From Planosporangium mesophilum (GTDB lineage: Bacteria; Actinomycetota; Actinomycetes; Mycobacteriales; Micromonosporaceae): a stretch of 64,000 nt of DNA. This document shows, one piece after another, positions 34,021-42,263 of this stretch. The translations under genes and the position numbers were made by a program. How positions within the stretch are numbered: the stretch's first letter is position 1; the number at the start of each line of letters is the position of its first letter. The stretch covers positions 106,224 through 170,223 of the forward strand of contig NZ_BOON01000032.1 in NCBI RefSeq assembly GCF_016863255.1. The letters run 5' to 3'. The notes under the pieces were generated by a model that saw only the letters and a program-made list of their open reading frames with translations, ran no database searches and was not told where the DNA came from.

Positions 34021-34872
34021 ATGTCCGAGACATATCCGCCCGCGCCGGGCTCCGGATGGACACCTCCAGCGGCAGGCCGACCGGGTCACGGTCGGCCCGG
34101 CGGCTACCCCGGTTACGGTGGTCAGCCCGGTTATGGCCCCCCGCCCGGTTACGGTGGTCAGCCCGCTTATCGCCCCCCGCCCGGTTACCGTGGGCAGCCC
34201 GACGCGCACCCGGGTCACGGTGCCCGCCGCGGGCATCCGGGGCGGCCGCCCCACCCGTCGGGCTCCGGGCCGGCGCCGCCGCCACCGACCGGGAAGAAGC
34301 GCACCGTCGGAAAGGTCGTACTGGGCGTTCTCGGTGCTCTGGTGCTGGTCTGCGCGATCGGCGGCCTGGCCCTGGTGCAGCCGATCATCAAGGAGTACCC
34401 CTCGACCCTCGACAACCCCGACCAGGTCGCCGGCCTGTCGAAGCTCGAGGACCCGCAGTTGCGGCGGCTCATCGACCAGCTGAGCGCGCAGCTCAGGTCG
34501 AGCGTCGGCACGACCGACACCGTCGCCGCGGTGTACGCCCCGACCGGCGACCCGACACGGATGGTGATGCTGTTCGCCGGTACGAAGCTCGTGCTCGACC
34601 CCGGCAAGGTGCTCGACTCCGCGTTCCAGGGGTTCGCCAAGGGTGCCGGACCCTCACTGTCCGATGTGCACGACGTACCGCCCGGCCCGCTCGGCGGTCT
34701 GACCAGGTGCGGTTCCAGCACGCTGGTCGCCGGCGGTACGACCCTGCCGCTCGCCGGGTGTGCCTGGGCCGATCACGGCAGTTTCGGGATGGTGCTCTTC
34801 TTCAACCGCCCGGCCGCCGAGAGCGAGAAGTTGTTCGGCCAGGTCCGTGCCGCGGTGCTGCGCCGCGGATGA
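34021..34872 (+). CDS. Membrane protein with Pro/Gly/Tyr-rich cytoplasmic tail, function unknown
   Basis: 283 residues; the ATG at 34021 has GGGAGG upstream. Residues 1-95 are a low-complexity tail of GYGGQPGYGPPPGYGGQPAYRPP type, common in actinobacterial membrane proteins. One membrane helix follows (about 100-122, VGKVVLGVLGALVLVCAIGGLALV). The outside domain (about 125-283) has two cysteines (RCGSST and GCAWADHG) that could pair, and a pattern (TRMVMLFAGTKLVLDPGKVLDSAFQGF, GSFGMVLFFNRP) seen in many hypothetical proteins of this group. No enzymatic motif. It lies upstream of the lanthipeptide regulator but is separated from it by 358 bases. Confidence 0.75.
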   Translation: MSETYPPAPGSGWTPPAAGRPGHGRPGGYPGYGGQPGYGPPPGYGGQPAYRPPPGYRGQPDAHPGHGARRGHPGRPPHPSGSGPAPPPPTGKKRTVGKVVLGVLGALVLVCAIGGLALVQPIIKEYPSTLDNPDQVAGLSKLEDPQLRRLIDQLSAQLRSSVGTTDTVAAVYAPTGDPTRMVMLFAGTKLVLDPGKVLDSAFQGFAKGAGPSLSDVHDVPPGPLGGLTRCGSSTLVAGGTTLPLAGCAWADHGSFGMVLFFNRPAAESEKLFGQVRAAVLRRG

Positions 34873-35230
34873 TCCGCTCCTCCGCGCCGGGGCAGAACGG
34901 CCATGACCCCCGCTTGGATTGCCGTAAACCACGTACAACGGCACCCTTGCCTACTGCGGAGTAATGAGCTAGCGGCGCGGACGTCATCCCGGGAATCGTG
35001 TCGGGGAATTGTCTATTTCGAGCCAGTGCATGCTTATGCGCGGCTATTTTGTTTCGCCATTGGGCTCATGTAATCCGCGTCCTCCGATGGCATGTTTCGA
35101 GTCGATGTCAGATATTGGAGAGAGACCAAACAACCGCGGTAATGCGTCGCCCGACTTGGCCAGTCGCTGTTGTTGGGCTGTGCCTCGACGGGGAAGTTCG
35201 GGCACACACGGAGACCAGACAGGGGGACGT
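34873..35230. other. Intergenic region upstream of the RamR-like gene
   Basis: 358 bases, A+T-richer than its surroundings and without a recognisable gene. It must contain the promoter of the regulator; I could not assign a clear -35/-10 pair. A purine-rich AGGGGGAC just before 35231 is the likely ribosome site. Confidence 0.5.
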
Positions 35231-35842
35231 TTGATCCAAATCCTGCTCGGACGGGAAGGAAGGGTGTGGCGGGAAGCGCTCGCCACCGTGCTGTCTCAGG
35301 AAGAAGACCTGGAGGTGGTCGCCGAAGTTGATCAGACCGACGAGGTGTCGGTCGTCGCGGCGCGCAAGCAGCCCGAGGCGGTCGTGCTCGACCATGGGCT
35401 ACCCGGTTCACTCACCGTGCCGGACCTGTGCGAGAAACTGGGCGCTGCCGTACCGAGGTGCGCGGTTCTGGTCCTGATGGACCGGGGCCAGGGCGCCCTG
35501 AGTACCGCCCTGGCCCGGCTGGCCCCGCGGGTCGGCGTCCTCACCGCCGACGCGGCACCCTGGCAGCTCGTCGAGAGCCTGCGCCAGCTCGTTCGCGGCG
35601 AGCCCGTACTCGACGCGAAGGTCGCCGTGGCGGCGCTGACCGCGAGAGAGAATCCCCTGACCGACCGGGAGCGCGAGGTGCTACGCCTCGCTGCGGACGG
35701 CGCGCCGGCGAAGGAGATCGCGACCGAGCTCTATCTGAGCCCCGGCACCGTCCGCAACTACCTCTCGCGGGTCATCGCGAAGACGGGGGCGCGTACCAGG
35801 ATCGAGGCGATCCGCATCGCGGAGGAGGCGGGGTGGATCTGA
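35231..35842 (+). CDS. ramR: RamR/AmfR-like LuxR-family response regulator, atypical receiver
   Basis: 203 residues from a TTG at 35231 with GGGGG 4-5 bases upstream; the open frame begins at 35009 but only this start aligns with the receiver domain. Receiver about 1-120: the usual acidic pair after the first strand is replaced (ILLGREGRVWREAL), while the phospho-acceptor position is kept (VVLDHGLPG, near D56). The LuxR/GerE HTH is about 137-200 (LTDREREVLRLAADGAPAKEIATELYLSPGTVRNYLSRVIAKTG). In Streptomyces, RamR/AmfR activates the SapB/AmfS operon. Here it is convergent with the last transporter gene and overlaps it by 162 bases. Confidence 0.85.
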   Translation: MIQILLGREGRVWREALATVLSQEEDLEVVAEVDQTDEVSVVAARKQPEAVVLDHGLPGSLTVPDLCEKLGAAVPRCAVLVLMDRGQGALSTALARLAPRVGVLTADAAPWQLVESLRQLVRGEPVLDAKVAVAALTARENPLTDREREVLRLAADGAPAKEIATELYLSPGTVRNYLSRVIAKTGARTRIEAIRIAEEAGWI

Positions 35843-37636
35843 CCTGCCGACCGCTGACGGAACCCGGCCCTCGTCGGCCGCGCCCCGCCAGTGGCCGAGC
35901 AGTTCCCGGTACAGCGGTGAGTGAGCCATCAGGGCGTCGTGGTCACCGACCGCGGCGCCCACGCCGTCCAGGACCAGGACGCGGCGGGCGCGCAGGGCCG
36001 AACTCATCCGGTGTGCGATGACGATCAGGGTTCCGCCGCGCCCGGCGAACGCCTCCTCGGCCCGCCGCTCGGCGGCCGGGTCCAGGTGGCAGGTCGCCTC
36101 GTCGAGCACGGCCACCGGTGCCGGCGACAGGTACGCGCGGACCAGCCCGATGAGCTGCCGTTCACCGGCGGACAGCTCGGCCGGCGACAGCTCCGCCCGC
36201 CAGCCACCCAACCGGGTCACCAGGAGGTGGGCGCCCACCGCATAGACCGCGAGGTGGACCTCGGCCGGCGTCGCGGTCGGCCGCAGGTACGTGAGGTTGT
36301 CCCAGACCGTACCGGCGAAGACGTACGCCTCCTGCGGGATGAGCACCCGGGTGGCGACGAGCCGGTCCGCCGACAGCCGCCGTACCGGTACGCCGCCCAG
36401 CAGGACCGTTCCGGCGTCCGGGCGGGCCAGCCCGCACAGCAGGTTGGCCAGGGTCGACTTCCCGATGCCGCTGGGCCCGACCACGGCCAGGTGGTCCCGC
36501 TCCGGCACCGTCAGGTCGAGCCGGCGGAGCACCGGCGCGGCGTGCGGCCCGTACGCGAACGTCAGCGACAGCGCACGGAGCTCGTACCCGGTGGCGAGCC
36601 ACCCCCCGGCGCGCCCGTTCGGTGACCGGCCGTTCGAGGCGAGTCCGGCGTGCCCGGTGGGCACGGTGACGCTGTCGGGCACGGTGACGCTGTCGGGCGC
36701 GGAGCCGCTCGCGTCCAGGATGCGGCCCAGGGTGACCACGAACCGCAGCCCGCTGCCGCCCATGCCCTGTACCACCGCGCTCAGCGCCGGTTGGAGTCCA
36801 CTGAGGACGTAGGTCAGGCCGCCCACGATGGCGCCCGCGGTGAGTCCCCGGCGCAGCAGCCAGGGCCCGGCGGCCAGTACCAGGACCATCGGCAGCCAGC
36901 CACCGACGGCGAAGCAGAGGGTACGCACGGCGCCGACGCCGGCCAGCCGCCGCTCGGCGGCCGCGGACTGCCGGATCGGCCCGGTCACCATGCCGGTCGC
37001 GTGCTCCTCGCCGCCGCAGGCGACCACGTCCCGGGTACCGGCCAGCACGGTGCCCGCCGCCGTGGCGAGCCGTTCGTCGGAGCGGATGTACGCCCGCTGC
37101 GCGGCGGTGGCCAGGCCGAGGCTGGCCACGTACAGCGCGCAGCCCAGCGCGAACGGCGGCAGCACGAGCAGCAGGATGACCGGTGCCAGTGACGACAGCC
37201 CGACCACCGCGCCGACGAGCAACATCAGGAAGTTGCGCAGGACCAGGATCATGCCGCCGTACGAGTCGCGGACGATCTCCACCTGGTGGGTCAGCCGGGC
37301 GACGGCGCCGTCGTCGGGCTCGCGGGCGACCGCGCGCCGCAGTGCGCCGCCCACCACCCGGCGTACCAGGTCGTCGCGGAACGGCTCCACCAGATCGCCC
37401 AGGTGGAGATAGACCCGGCGGGCGCCGACAGCGCTGATCGCGGCGGCGGCCAGCAGCAGGGCCAGCCAGCCCAGGCCGACCAGCGGCCGGCCGGCCAGGA
37501 ACCCGCGGTCGAGGGCGCGGGCGATGGCCAGCCCCGACACCATGGTCGGGAGCGTCTCCGGTACCGACCAGGCGGCGAGCGACGCGAGCGGCCGTCGCCA
37601 CAGCGCCGCCACGCCGACTCCGAGTTCGCGCCTCAC
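35681..37636 (-). CDS. ramB: ABC transporter half-unit (RamB-like) of the lanthipeptide locus
   Basis: 651 residues from a GTG at 37636 that overlaps the stop of the upstream transporter gene (GTGA). An N-terminal six-helix membrane domain (about 1-300) joins a nucleotide-binding domain with Walker A GPSGIGKS, signature LSAGERQ and Walker B VAVLDEATCHLD. The linker between the domains carries DSVTVP repeats (an 18-bp unit near 36660-36705). The typical family end (YRELLGHWRG) is followed by an extra tail of about 60 residues rich in R, D and L, encoded opposite the 3' end of the regulator gene; this tail may be fortuitous. With its partner it should export the class III lanthipeptide. Confidence 0.88.
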   Translation of the reverse strand: MRRELGVGVAALWRRPLASLAAWSVPETLPTMVSGLAIARALDRGFLAGRPLVGLGWLALLLAAAAISAVGARRVYLHLGDLVEPFRDDLVRRVVGGALRRAVAREPDDGAVARLTHQVEIVRDSYGGMILVLRNFLMLLVGAVVGLSSLAPVILLLVLPPFALGCALYVASLGLATAAQRAYIRSDERLATAAGTVLAGTRDVVACGGEEHATGMVTGPIRQSAAAERRLAGVGAVRTLCFAVGGWLPMVLVLAAGPWLLRRGLTAGAIVGGLTYVLSGLQPALSAVVQGMGGSGLRFVVTLGRILDASGSAPDSVTVPDSVTVPTGHAGLASNGRSPNGRAGGWLATGYELRALSLTFAYGPHAAPVLRRLDLTVPERDHLAVVGPSGIGKSTLANLLCGLARPDAGTVLLGGVPVRRLSADRLVATRVLIPQEAYVFAGTVWDNLTYLRPTATPAEVHLAVYAVGAHLLVTRLGGWRAELSPAELSAGERQLIGLVRAYLSPAPVAVLDEATCHLDPAAERRAEEAFAGRGGTLIVIAHRMSSALRARRVLVLDGVGAAVGDHDALMAHSPLYRELLGHWRGAADEGRVPSAVGRSDPPRLLRDADRLDPGTRPRLRDDPREVVADGAGAQIELGRDLLRRRAVRSEA

Positions 37637-39327
37637 TGGAACACCGCCCGGTACGCCGGGTCGTCCCACAGCCGCCGGTGCGGACCGACCGCCCGGACCC
37701 GACCCTCCACCAGCCACACCACCAGATCGGCGCGGGCCGCCACGGCGGCCCGATGGGTCACCACCAGGCGGGTACGGTCGCCGTGGTGCTCCGACAGCGC
37801 CCGGCTGATCTGCATCTCGGTCACCATGTCCAAACTGGACGTCGCGTCGTCGAGTACCAGTAGCCGGCGGGCGGGCCAGGCGCGGGCCAGGCCGAGCCGC
37901 TGCGCCTCGCCACCGGACATGGGTGCGTCGACCAGCGTGGTGCGGTACCCGTCGGGCAGCCTGCTGACGAAGTCGTGCGCGCGGGTGGCGGTGGCGACGC
38001 CCAGTACCGCGACCGTGTCCACCCCGATCGCGTCGCGGCCGGCGCTGATCGCCTCGCCCACGGTGTCGCCGAGCAGTACCGGCCGTTCGAAGGCGACGCC
38101 GACGGCGGCCCGCAACGCGTCGTGGTGCAGCTCCGGCAGCGGTACGCCGTCGAGCGTGACCACGCCGGCGTCCGGGTCCATCAGCCGGGCGATGACCGCC
38201 GCGAGGACGGACTTGCCCGCGCCGGTCGGTCCGACCAGCGCGACCTCGGTACCGCCCGGCAGGGTCAGGTGGACGTCGTCCAGGACCCGCGTGTCGCCCA
38301 GGCACACCGTGACCCCGCGCAGCTCGACGGTGCCGGGGCCGTCCGGTACGGCGGACCGGCCGTAGTCCATCCCGGGCTCGGCCAGCACCTCCCCGATCCG
38401 TCGCACCCCGGCCCTGGCGCGGGCCAGCCGATTCAGCACACCGGTCAGCCCGCCGAGGCCGGCGCCGATCGCCGCGTACTGGCCGGCGGCGAAGAGCTCA
38501 CCGGCGCTGATCCGCCCGGCCACCAGCGCCAGCCCCCCGGTACCGAGGACGACGACCTGGACGAGCGGCCCGACCAGCGCCGCCTGGCCGCCGGAGCGCG
38601 ACAGCACCCGCCAGGTCATCGAGCCGTGCTCGTGCAGTTCCGGCAGCGGCGCCAGGATGCGCCGCTCCTCCAGGTCGGTGGTGCCGGCGGCGGCGATGGT
38701 ACGGGCGCCGGCCAGGGACTCGGTCAGCCGCGTGGCGAGCCGGCCCTGGACCTGCTGATAGCGGCCGATCACGTCGGAGGTGCGCCGGGTGAACGCGGTG
38801 AGCACCAGCGCGACCAGCGCCAGTCCGGCCAGGAACGCCACGGCGATCCAGAGGTCGATGAGGGCCAGCAGGACCAGGCTGCCGACCGGTGGTACCAGGG
38901 CGGTGCCGACCGTGACGAGGCTCGGGCCGGCCTGTGCGGCGTCGGCGGCGTTTCCGGTGACCCGGCTGACCAGGTCGCCGGTGTCGAACCGGGTGGCGCC
39001 CCGGTGCCCGACCGCCAGGATCTTTCGGACCAGGCGTTCGCGCAGCCAGGCGGTGACGTCGGCGACGCAGATCGCGCCGGTGTACACGTCGACGAGGTTC
39101 ACCGCGACGCTCAGCGCGATCAGCCCGGCGGTCCAGGCCAGCCAGCGTTCGCTGCCGGTACCGGCCACGATCGCGTCCACCGCGTGACCGAGGACCGTGG
39201 GGAGCGCCAGCGTGGTGGCGGTGCCGACCAGTGCCGTCACGCCGATCACCGGCAGCCAGCCGCCACCGCGGCGCGCGATGGTACCGAACGCGGCCACCTC
39301 GCTCCTTCCTGTCCGTGCTCTTTCCAC
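37633..39327 (-). CDS. ramA: ABC transporter half-unit (RamA-like) of the lanthipeptide locus
   Basis: 564 residues. Membrane domain about 20-300 (LPVIGVTALVGTATTLALPTVLGHAVDAIV, FDTGDLVSRVTGNAADAAQ), then a nucleotide-binding domain with Walker A GPTGAGKS, signature MSGGEAQRLGLARA and Walker B LLVLDDATSSLD. In SapB-type loci two such half-transporters form a heterodimer that exports the modified peptide. No peptidase C39 domain, so leader removal must be done by another protease. The gene follows the precursor gene after a 145-base gap holding a strong hairpin, and overlaps the second transporter by four bases. Confidence 0.88.
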   Translation of the reverse strand: MERARTGRSEVAAFGTIARRGGGWLPVIGVTALVGTATTLALPTVLGHAVDAIVAGTGSERWLAWTAGLIALSVAVNLVDVYTGAICVADVTAWLRERLVRKILAVGHRGATRFDTGDLVSRVTGNAADAAQAGPSLVTVGTALVPPVGSLVLLALIDLWIAVAFLAGLALVALVLTAFTRRTSDVIGRYQQVQGRLATRLTESLAGARTIAAAGTTDLEERRILAPLPELHEHGSMTWRVLSRSGGQAALVGPLVQVVVLGTGGLALVAGRISAGELFAAGQYAAIGAGLGGLTGVLNRLARARAGVRRIGEVLAEPGMDYGRSAVPDGPGTVELRGVTVCLGDTRVLDDVHLTLPGGTEVALVGPTGAGKSVLAAVIARLMDPDAGVVTLDGVPLPELHHDALRAAVGVAFERPVLLGDTVGEAISAGRDAIGVDTVAVLGVATATRAHDFVSRLPDGYRTTLVDAPMSGGEAQRLGLARAWPARRLLVLDDATSSLDMVTEMQISRALSEHHGDRTRLVVTHRAAVAARADLVVWLVEGRVRAVGPHRRLWDDPAYRAVFQ

Positions 39328-39352
39328 ATGAGTCGCCGGCCCGGTATCGTGA

Positions 39353-39386
39353 GTGGTCCCGGACGGGGCGAACCGTCCGGGACCAC
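39353..39386 (-). terminator. Stem-loop between precursor and transporter genes (attenuating terminator)
   Basis: GTGGTCCCGGACGG (39353-39366) pairs perfectly with CCGTCCGGGACCAC (39373-39386) around a 6-base loop. It lies 87 bases past the precursor stop and 26 before the transporter start. A leaky terminator at this place would raise precursor mRNA over transporter mRNA, as is usual in lantibiotic operons. Confidence 0.75.
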
Positions 39387-39404
39387 ACCGCAGTGCTACT
39401 GAGC

Positions 39405-39455
39405 ACTGTTCTGCTACTGAGCCACTGTTTTGCTACTGAGCCACTGTTTTACTGA
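39405..39455. repeat. Short direct repeats 3' of the precursor gene
   Basis: CTACTGAGCCACTGTTTTG occurs as near-identical copies in tandem (also CTACTGAGCACTGTTCTG). The repeats lie between the precursor stop and the stem-loop at 39353; role unknown. Confidence 0.7.
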
Positions 39456-39472
39456 TGCCTTTGCCGGGACGA

Positions 39473-39631
39473 TCAGTGGCAGTGGGCCGTGCTCAGCGAG
39501 CTGGCCGAGCAGATCAGCAGGCTGGCGGAGCTGTCGACGCCGCAGCCGGTGCTGCTGGCGCTGCCGCCACCGCCGCCGCCACCCGTCTGGGGGGCGACCG
39601 GCTCCATGGCCTGCAGGTCGAGAAGTGCCAT
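39473..39631 (-). CDS. ramS: Class III lanthipeptide precursor (SapB/AmfS-like), three-ring candidate
   Basis: 52 residues, ATG at 39631 with AGGAGG 6 bases upstream; the stop TGA is at 39473-39475. The leader starts MALLDLQAMEP, carrying the L-L-D-L-Q helix that class III synthetases recognise. A run of seven glycines (17-23) follows. The core has three Ser-x2-Ser-x(2-3)-Cys motifs: S24/S27/C30, S34/S37/C41 and S44/S47/C51. The last two (SASLLIC and SSLSTAHC) correspond to the two rings of SapB (SLLLC and SSLSITTC), whereas the first has no SapB counterpart. The LanKC stop codon is 10 bases before the start, so the ribosome site overlaps the preceding gene. The product is probably a morphogen-like surfactant. 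Confidence 0.92.
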   Translation of the reverse strand: MALLDLQAMEPVAPQTGGGGGGGSASSTGCGVDSSASLLICSASSLSTAHCH

Positions 39632-39641
39632 TTGGTACCTC

Positions 39642-42263
39642 CTACAAGGTGTTGGACACCAACCCGCGCCGGGGTGACGCGGGGGACTGTGGCTGCCGCG
39701 TGCGCGCCGAGGGCGCCAGCAGCGGCAGGTGGGCGGGTTCGTCGTGGCTGGCCGTGTCGTGACAGGCAGCGGCGACCGCGAGCAGGACGCCCGCGGTGCC
39801 GGTCGCCAGGTCCATCGACAGGCGCAGCAGCGCGTCGCCGGGGAAGGCGATGCCGCCTGCGAGCGGAAGCGTGTGCCACGACAGGCGCCGCAGTTGCGCG
39901 ACGACGTCCGGGTCGTCCAGCGGTCGCTCGGTACGGCCCGCGAGGTAGAGCAGCATCCCGGCGCGGCCGGCGTACACGCCCGGCTGGACGTACATTCTCG
40001 ACAGCGCCGCGCCGTGGATCGCCCGGCTGGCGTCGGCGAACTGGTCGTCGTCGCGGCGGGCCAGGTACTCGTCGAGTGCGAAGCCGATGCCGACGCTGCC
40101 GACGCCGAGGTACGGCATGGTGCGCCAGCCCTCGTTGACCTCCATCACGCCGTTGTCGCGCAACAGGCAGCGGCGCAGGTCCTGGCGCAGCGCCACCGCC
40201 GCGCGGTCGAGGAACTGCTCGTCGCCGGTCGCGTCGTACATCCGCAGGAACAGCAGCGCCGGGCCGGACGAGCCGCGGAACAGGCCCGCGTACGGGTGGT
40301 CCAGGCCGCTGGTCTCGGCGACGGACTCGACGTCGCCGAGGCGTTCGGCGACGAGCTCGACGGCCCGGTTCAACGCCTGGCGCAGCCCGGGCTCACCGGT
40401 CCGTTCGGCGAAGTGGGCGAGGCTGAGGCCGATGCCGGACAGGCCGCCGATGAGGTCCAGGCCGAGCTGCGACCAGTCGTCGTTCAGCGCCAGGTCCAGC
40501 GCGTCCAGGGCCTCCTGCCGGTACCCGAGGTGGTCGAGGGTGAAGGCCACTCCGTGCATGCCGTCGTACAGGCCGAGCAGCGTGCCGGGCGGCGGCTGCT
40601 TCGCCTGGCGCAGTAGCCACTCCTCGAGCTGCGGGTGGCGTCCGGCGCCGGCGACGTCCAGGGCGTACAGCACGCCGGCGGCGCCGTAGGCCAGGCCCAG
40701 GCCGCCGAGGCGGAACTGCTCGATGTCGCCGGGGAACAGCCGGTCGTCGCGCTCGGGGGTGGCGGTGGCGAGGATCGCCTTCGCCATCTGCTCGCGCAGG
40801 TACGGCCAGTCGTCGGTGTCCCAGCGCACCAGCTCCTGCGGCCCGGTCGTGGCGCCGAGGGCGGTGATCGTGTCGACGGCCTCGTCGAGGAACCCGTCCG
40901 GCACCGGAAAGTGCTCACGGATCACGTCAGCCAGCTGGCGGGCCTTGGGCCGCGACAGCCACACGATCGCCGTCATCGGCAGGAACAGGGCCAGGCGCAG
41001 ACAGGCGAGGCCGTATCGGTCGACGTCGACGCCGGTGACGGTACGCGGGGCGGCGAAGCCCTGGTTGCCCAGCGGTGGGCGGGTGTTCTCCTCGACCGTC
41101 GACGCGACTTCGAAGTCCAGCAGCGCGACCGTGTCGTCGGAGCGGACCACCACGTTGAACATATGAAGGTCGCCGTAGACGACGCCACGCTCGTGCATGG
41201 CCAGAATGGCCGTCTCGACCTGGCGGTAGATGTCGAGCGCCCACTCGGTGTGGGCGGCGAAGTCGTCGGGCGTCGCAGCCTGGTCGATCAGCGGGTACCG
41301 GCGCACCAGCGCCTTGTTCAGCGGTACGCCGTCGACGTACTCCATGGACAGGAAGCGGTGCTCGCCGACCCAGAAGAGGTCGCCGACCTTCGGGATGCCG
41401 GGGATGCCGGCGAGGCGCTGGAGCATCTCGTACTCGCGCTCGACCCGGCTGACCGCGTCCTTGAAGGTACCGTCGAGGCCGGCGTGCGGGCGGCCCTCCT
41501 TGAGCACGACCTCGGCGCCGGACCGGGTGTCCTTGCCGCGGTAGATCCCGCCGCCGTTCGAGAAGTGCAGGACGCTCTCGATCGTGTACGGCAGGTCGGC
41601 GACGGTGACCGCGTTGCGGGCGGCCAGGTGCGGGACGAGGAAGTCGGGCAGGGTCAGCCACGGCGGCACGTGGAAGACCGGGGTGCGACGGTCGGGTACC
41701 AGCTTGCCGGTGTCGTCGGCGATCGCCAGTACGACCTGGCCGGCCTCGTCGACGCAGTGCAGGGGTGCGAACCCGCCGTACCGTACGTGCAGTGGTCCGG
41801 TGCCCCAGCGCAGGTCGCTCAGGATGTACGGGCCGGGCTCGCCGTCGAGGACCGCGCCGAGCTCGCGCAGCATCGTCTCGCAGGCGGCGTCGTCGCGCGG
41901 GTAGATCGTGACGAGCTTGCCGCTGTACCCGCGCGGGGCGTACTTGGAGCTGCGCAGCCACAGCGCGGCCTCGGAGCGCAGGAATTTGAACTCGATGCCG
42001 CGGGGTACGCAGTAGTCCCACACCGCGTCGAGCACCCGCTCGGCGTTGTCCAGGCAGGCCGAGACGTGGATCTTCCAGCCCTGCATGGGCAGGTCGAGCT
42101 CCGGCGGCGCGAACACCAGCCAGTCGTCCTGCTCCACACGGCGCCAGCCGCCCGGGAGCGGGCGGTCGGCGGTCGGGAACCAGCCGTCGGCGGTCTTCTG
42201 CGCGTGCAGGGTGTCGTAGAACAGCGGGCTGGCCATACAGAACGCCTCGTACCGCTCGTTCAT
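39642..42263 (-). CDS. ramC: Class III lanthipeptide synthetase LanKC (RamC-like)
   Basis: 873 residues from the ATG at 42263 (MNERYEAFCM; GGAGAGG upstream). An in-frame ATG pair at 42341-42347 lacks support because RamC homology starts with xxRYExxC. Domains: lyase about 1-215 (RSEAALWLRSSKYAPRGYSGKLVTIYP; YILSDLRWG), Ser/Thr kinase about 225-500 with K255 (VVLKEG), catalytic loop D365-L-H-x2-N370 and D383-F-E, and a LanC-like cyclase about 515-873 (GLSGIGLSLAHF, LFRGSSGPALLFL, GVGSVGIGFALDEYL, VYAGRAGMLLYLAG) without the zinc Cys-Cys-His ligands, as in class III. It phosphorylates and eliminates Ser residues and then closes the thioether or labionin rings of the peptide encoded just downstream. 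Confidence 0.95.
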   Translation of the reverse strand: MNERYEAFCMASPLFYDTLHAQKTADGWFPTADRPLPGGWRRVEQDDWLVFAPPELDLPMQGWKIHVSACLDNAERVLDAVWDYCVPRGIEFKFLRSEAALWLRSSKYAPRGYSGKLVTIYPRDDAACETMLRELGAVLDGEPGPYILSDLRWGTGPLHVRYGGFAPLHCVDEAGQVVLAIADDTGKLVPDRRTPVFHVPPWLTLPDFLVPHLAARNAVTVADLPYTIESVLHFSNGGGIYRGKDTRSGAEVVLKEGRPHAGLDGTFKDAVSRVEREYEMLQRLAGIPGIPKVGDLFWVGEHRFLSMEYVDGVPLNKALVRRYPLIDQAATPDDFAAHTEWALDIYRQVETAILAMHERGVVYGDLHMFNVVVRSDDTVALLDFEVASTVEENTRPPLGNQGFAAPRTVTGVDVDRYGLACLRLALFLPMTAIVWLSRPKARQLADVIREHFPVPDGFLDEAVDTITALGATTGPQELVRWDTDDWPYLREQMAKAILATATPERDDRLFPGDIEQFRLGGLGLAYGAAGVLYALDVAGAGRHPQLEEWLLRQAKQPPPGTLLGLYDGMHGVAFTLDHLGYRQEALDALDLALNDDWSQLGLDLIGGLSGIGLSLAHFAERTGEPGLRQALNRAVELVAERLGDVESVAETSGLDHPYAGLFRGSSGPALLFLRMYDATGDEQFLDRAAVALRQDLRRCLLRDNGVMEVNEGWRTMPYLGVGSVGIGFALDEYLARRDDDQFADASRAIHGAALSRMYVQPGVYAGRAGMLLYLAGRTERPLDDPDVVAQLRRLSWHTLPLAGGIAFPGDALLRLSMDLATGTAGVLLAVAAACHDTASHDEPAHLPLLAPSARTRQPQSPASPRRGLVSNTL

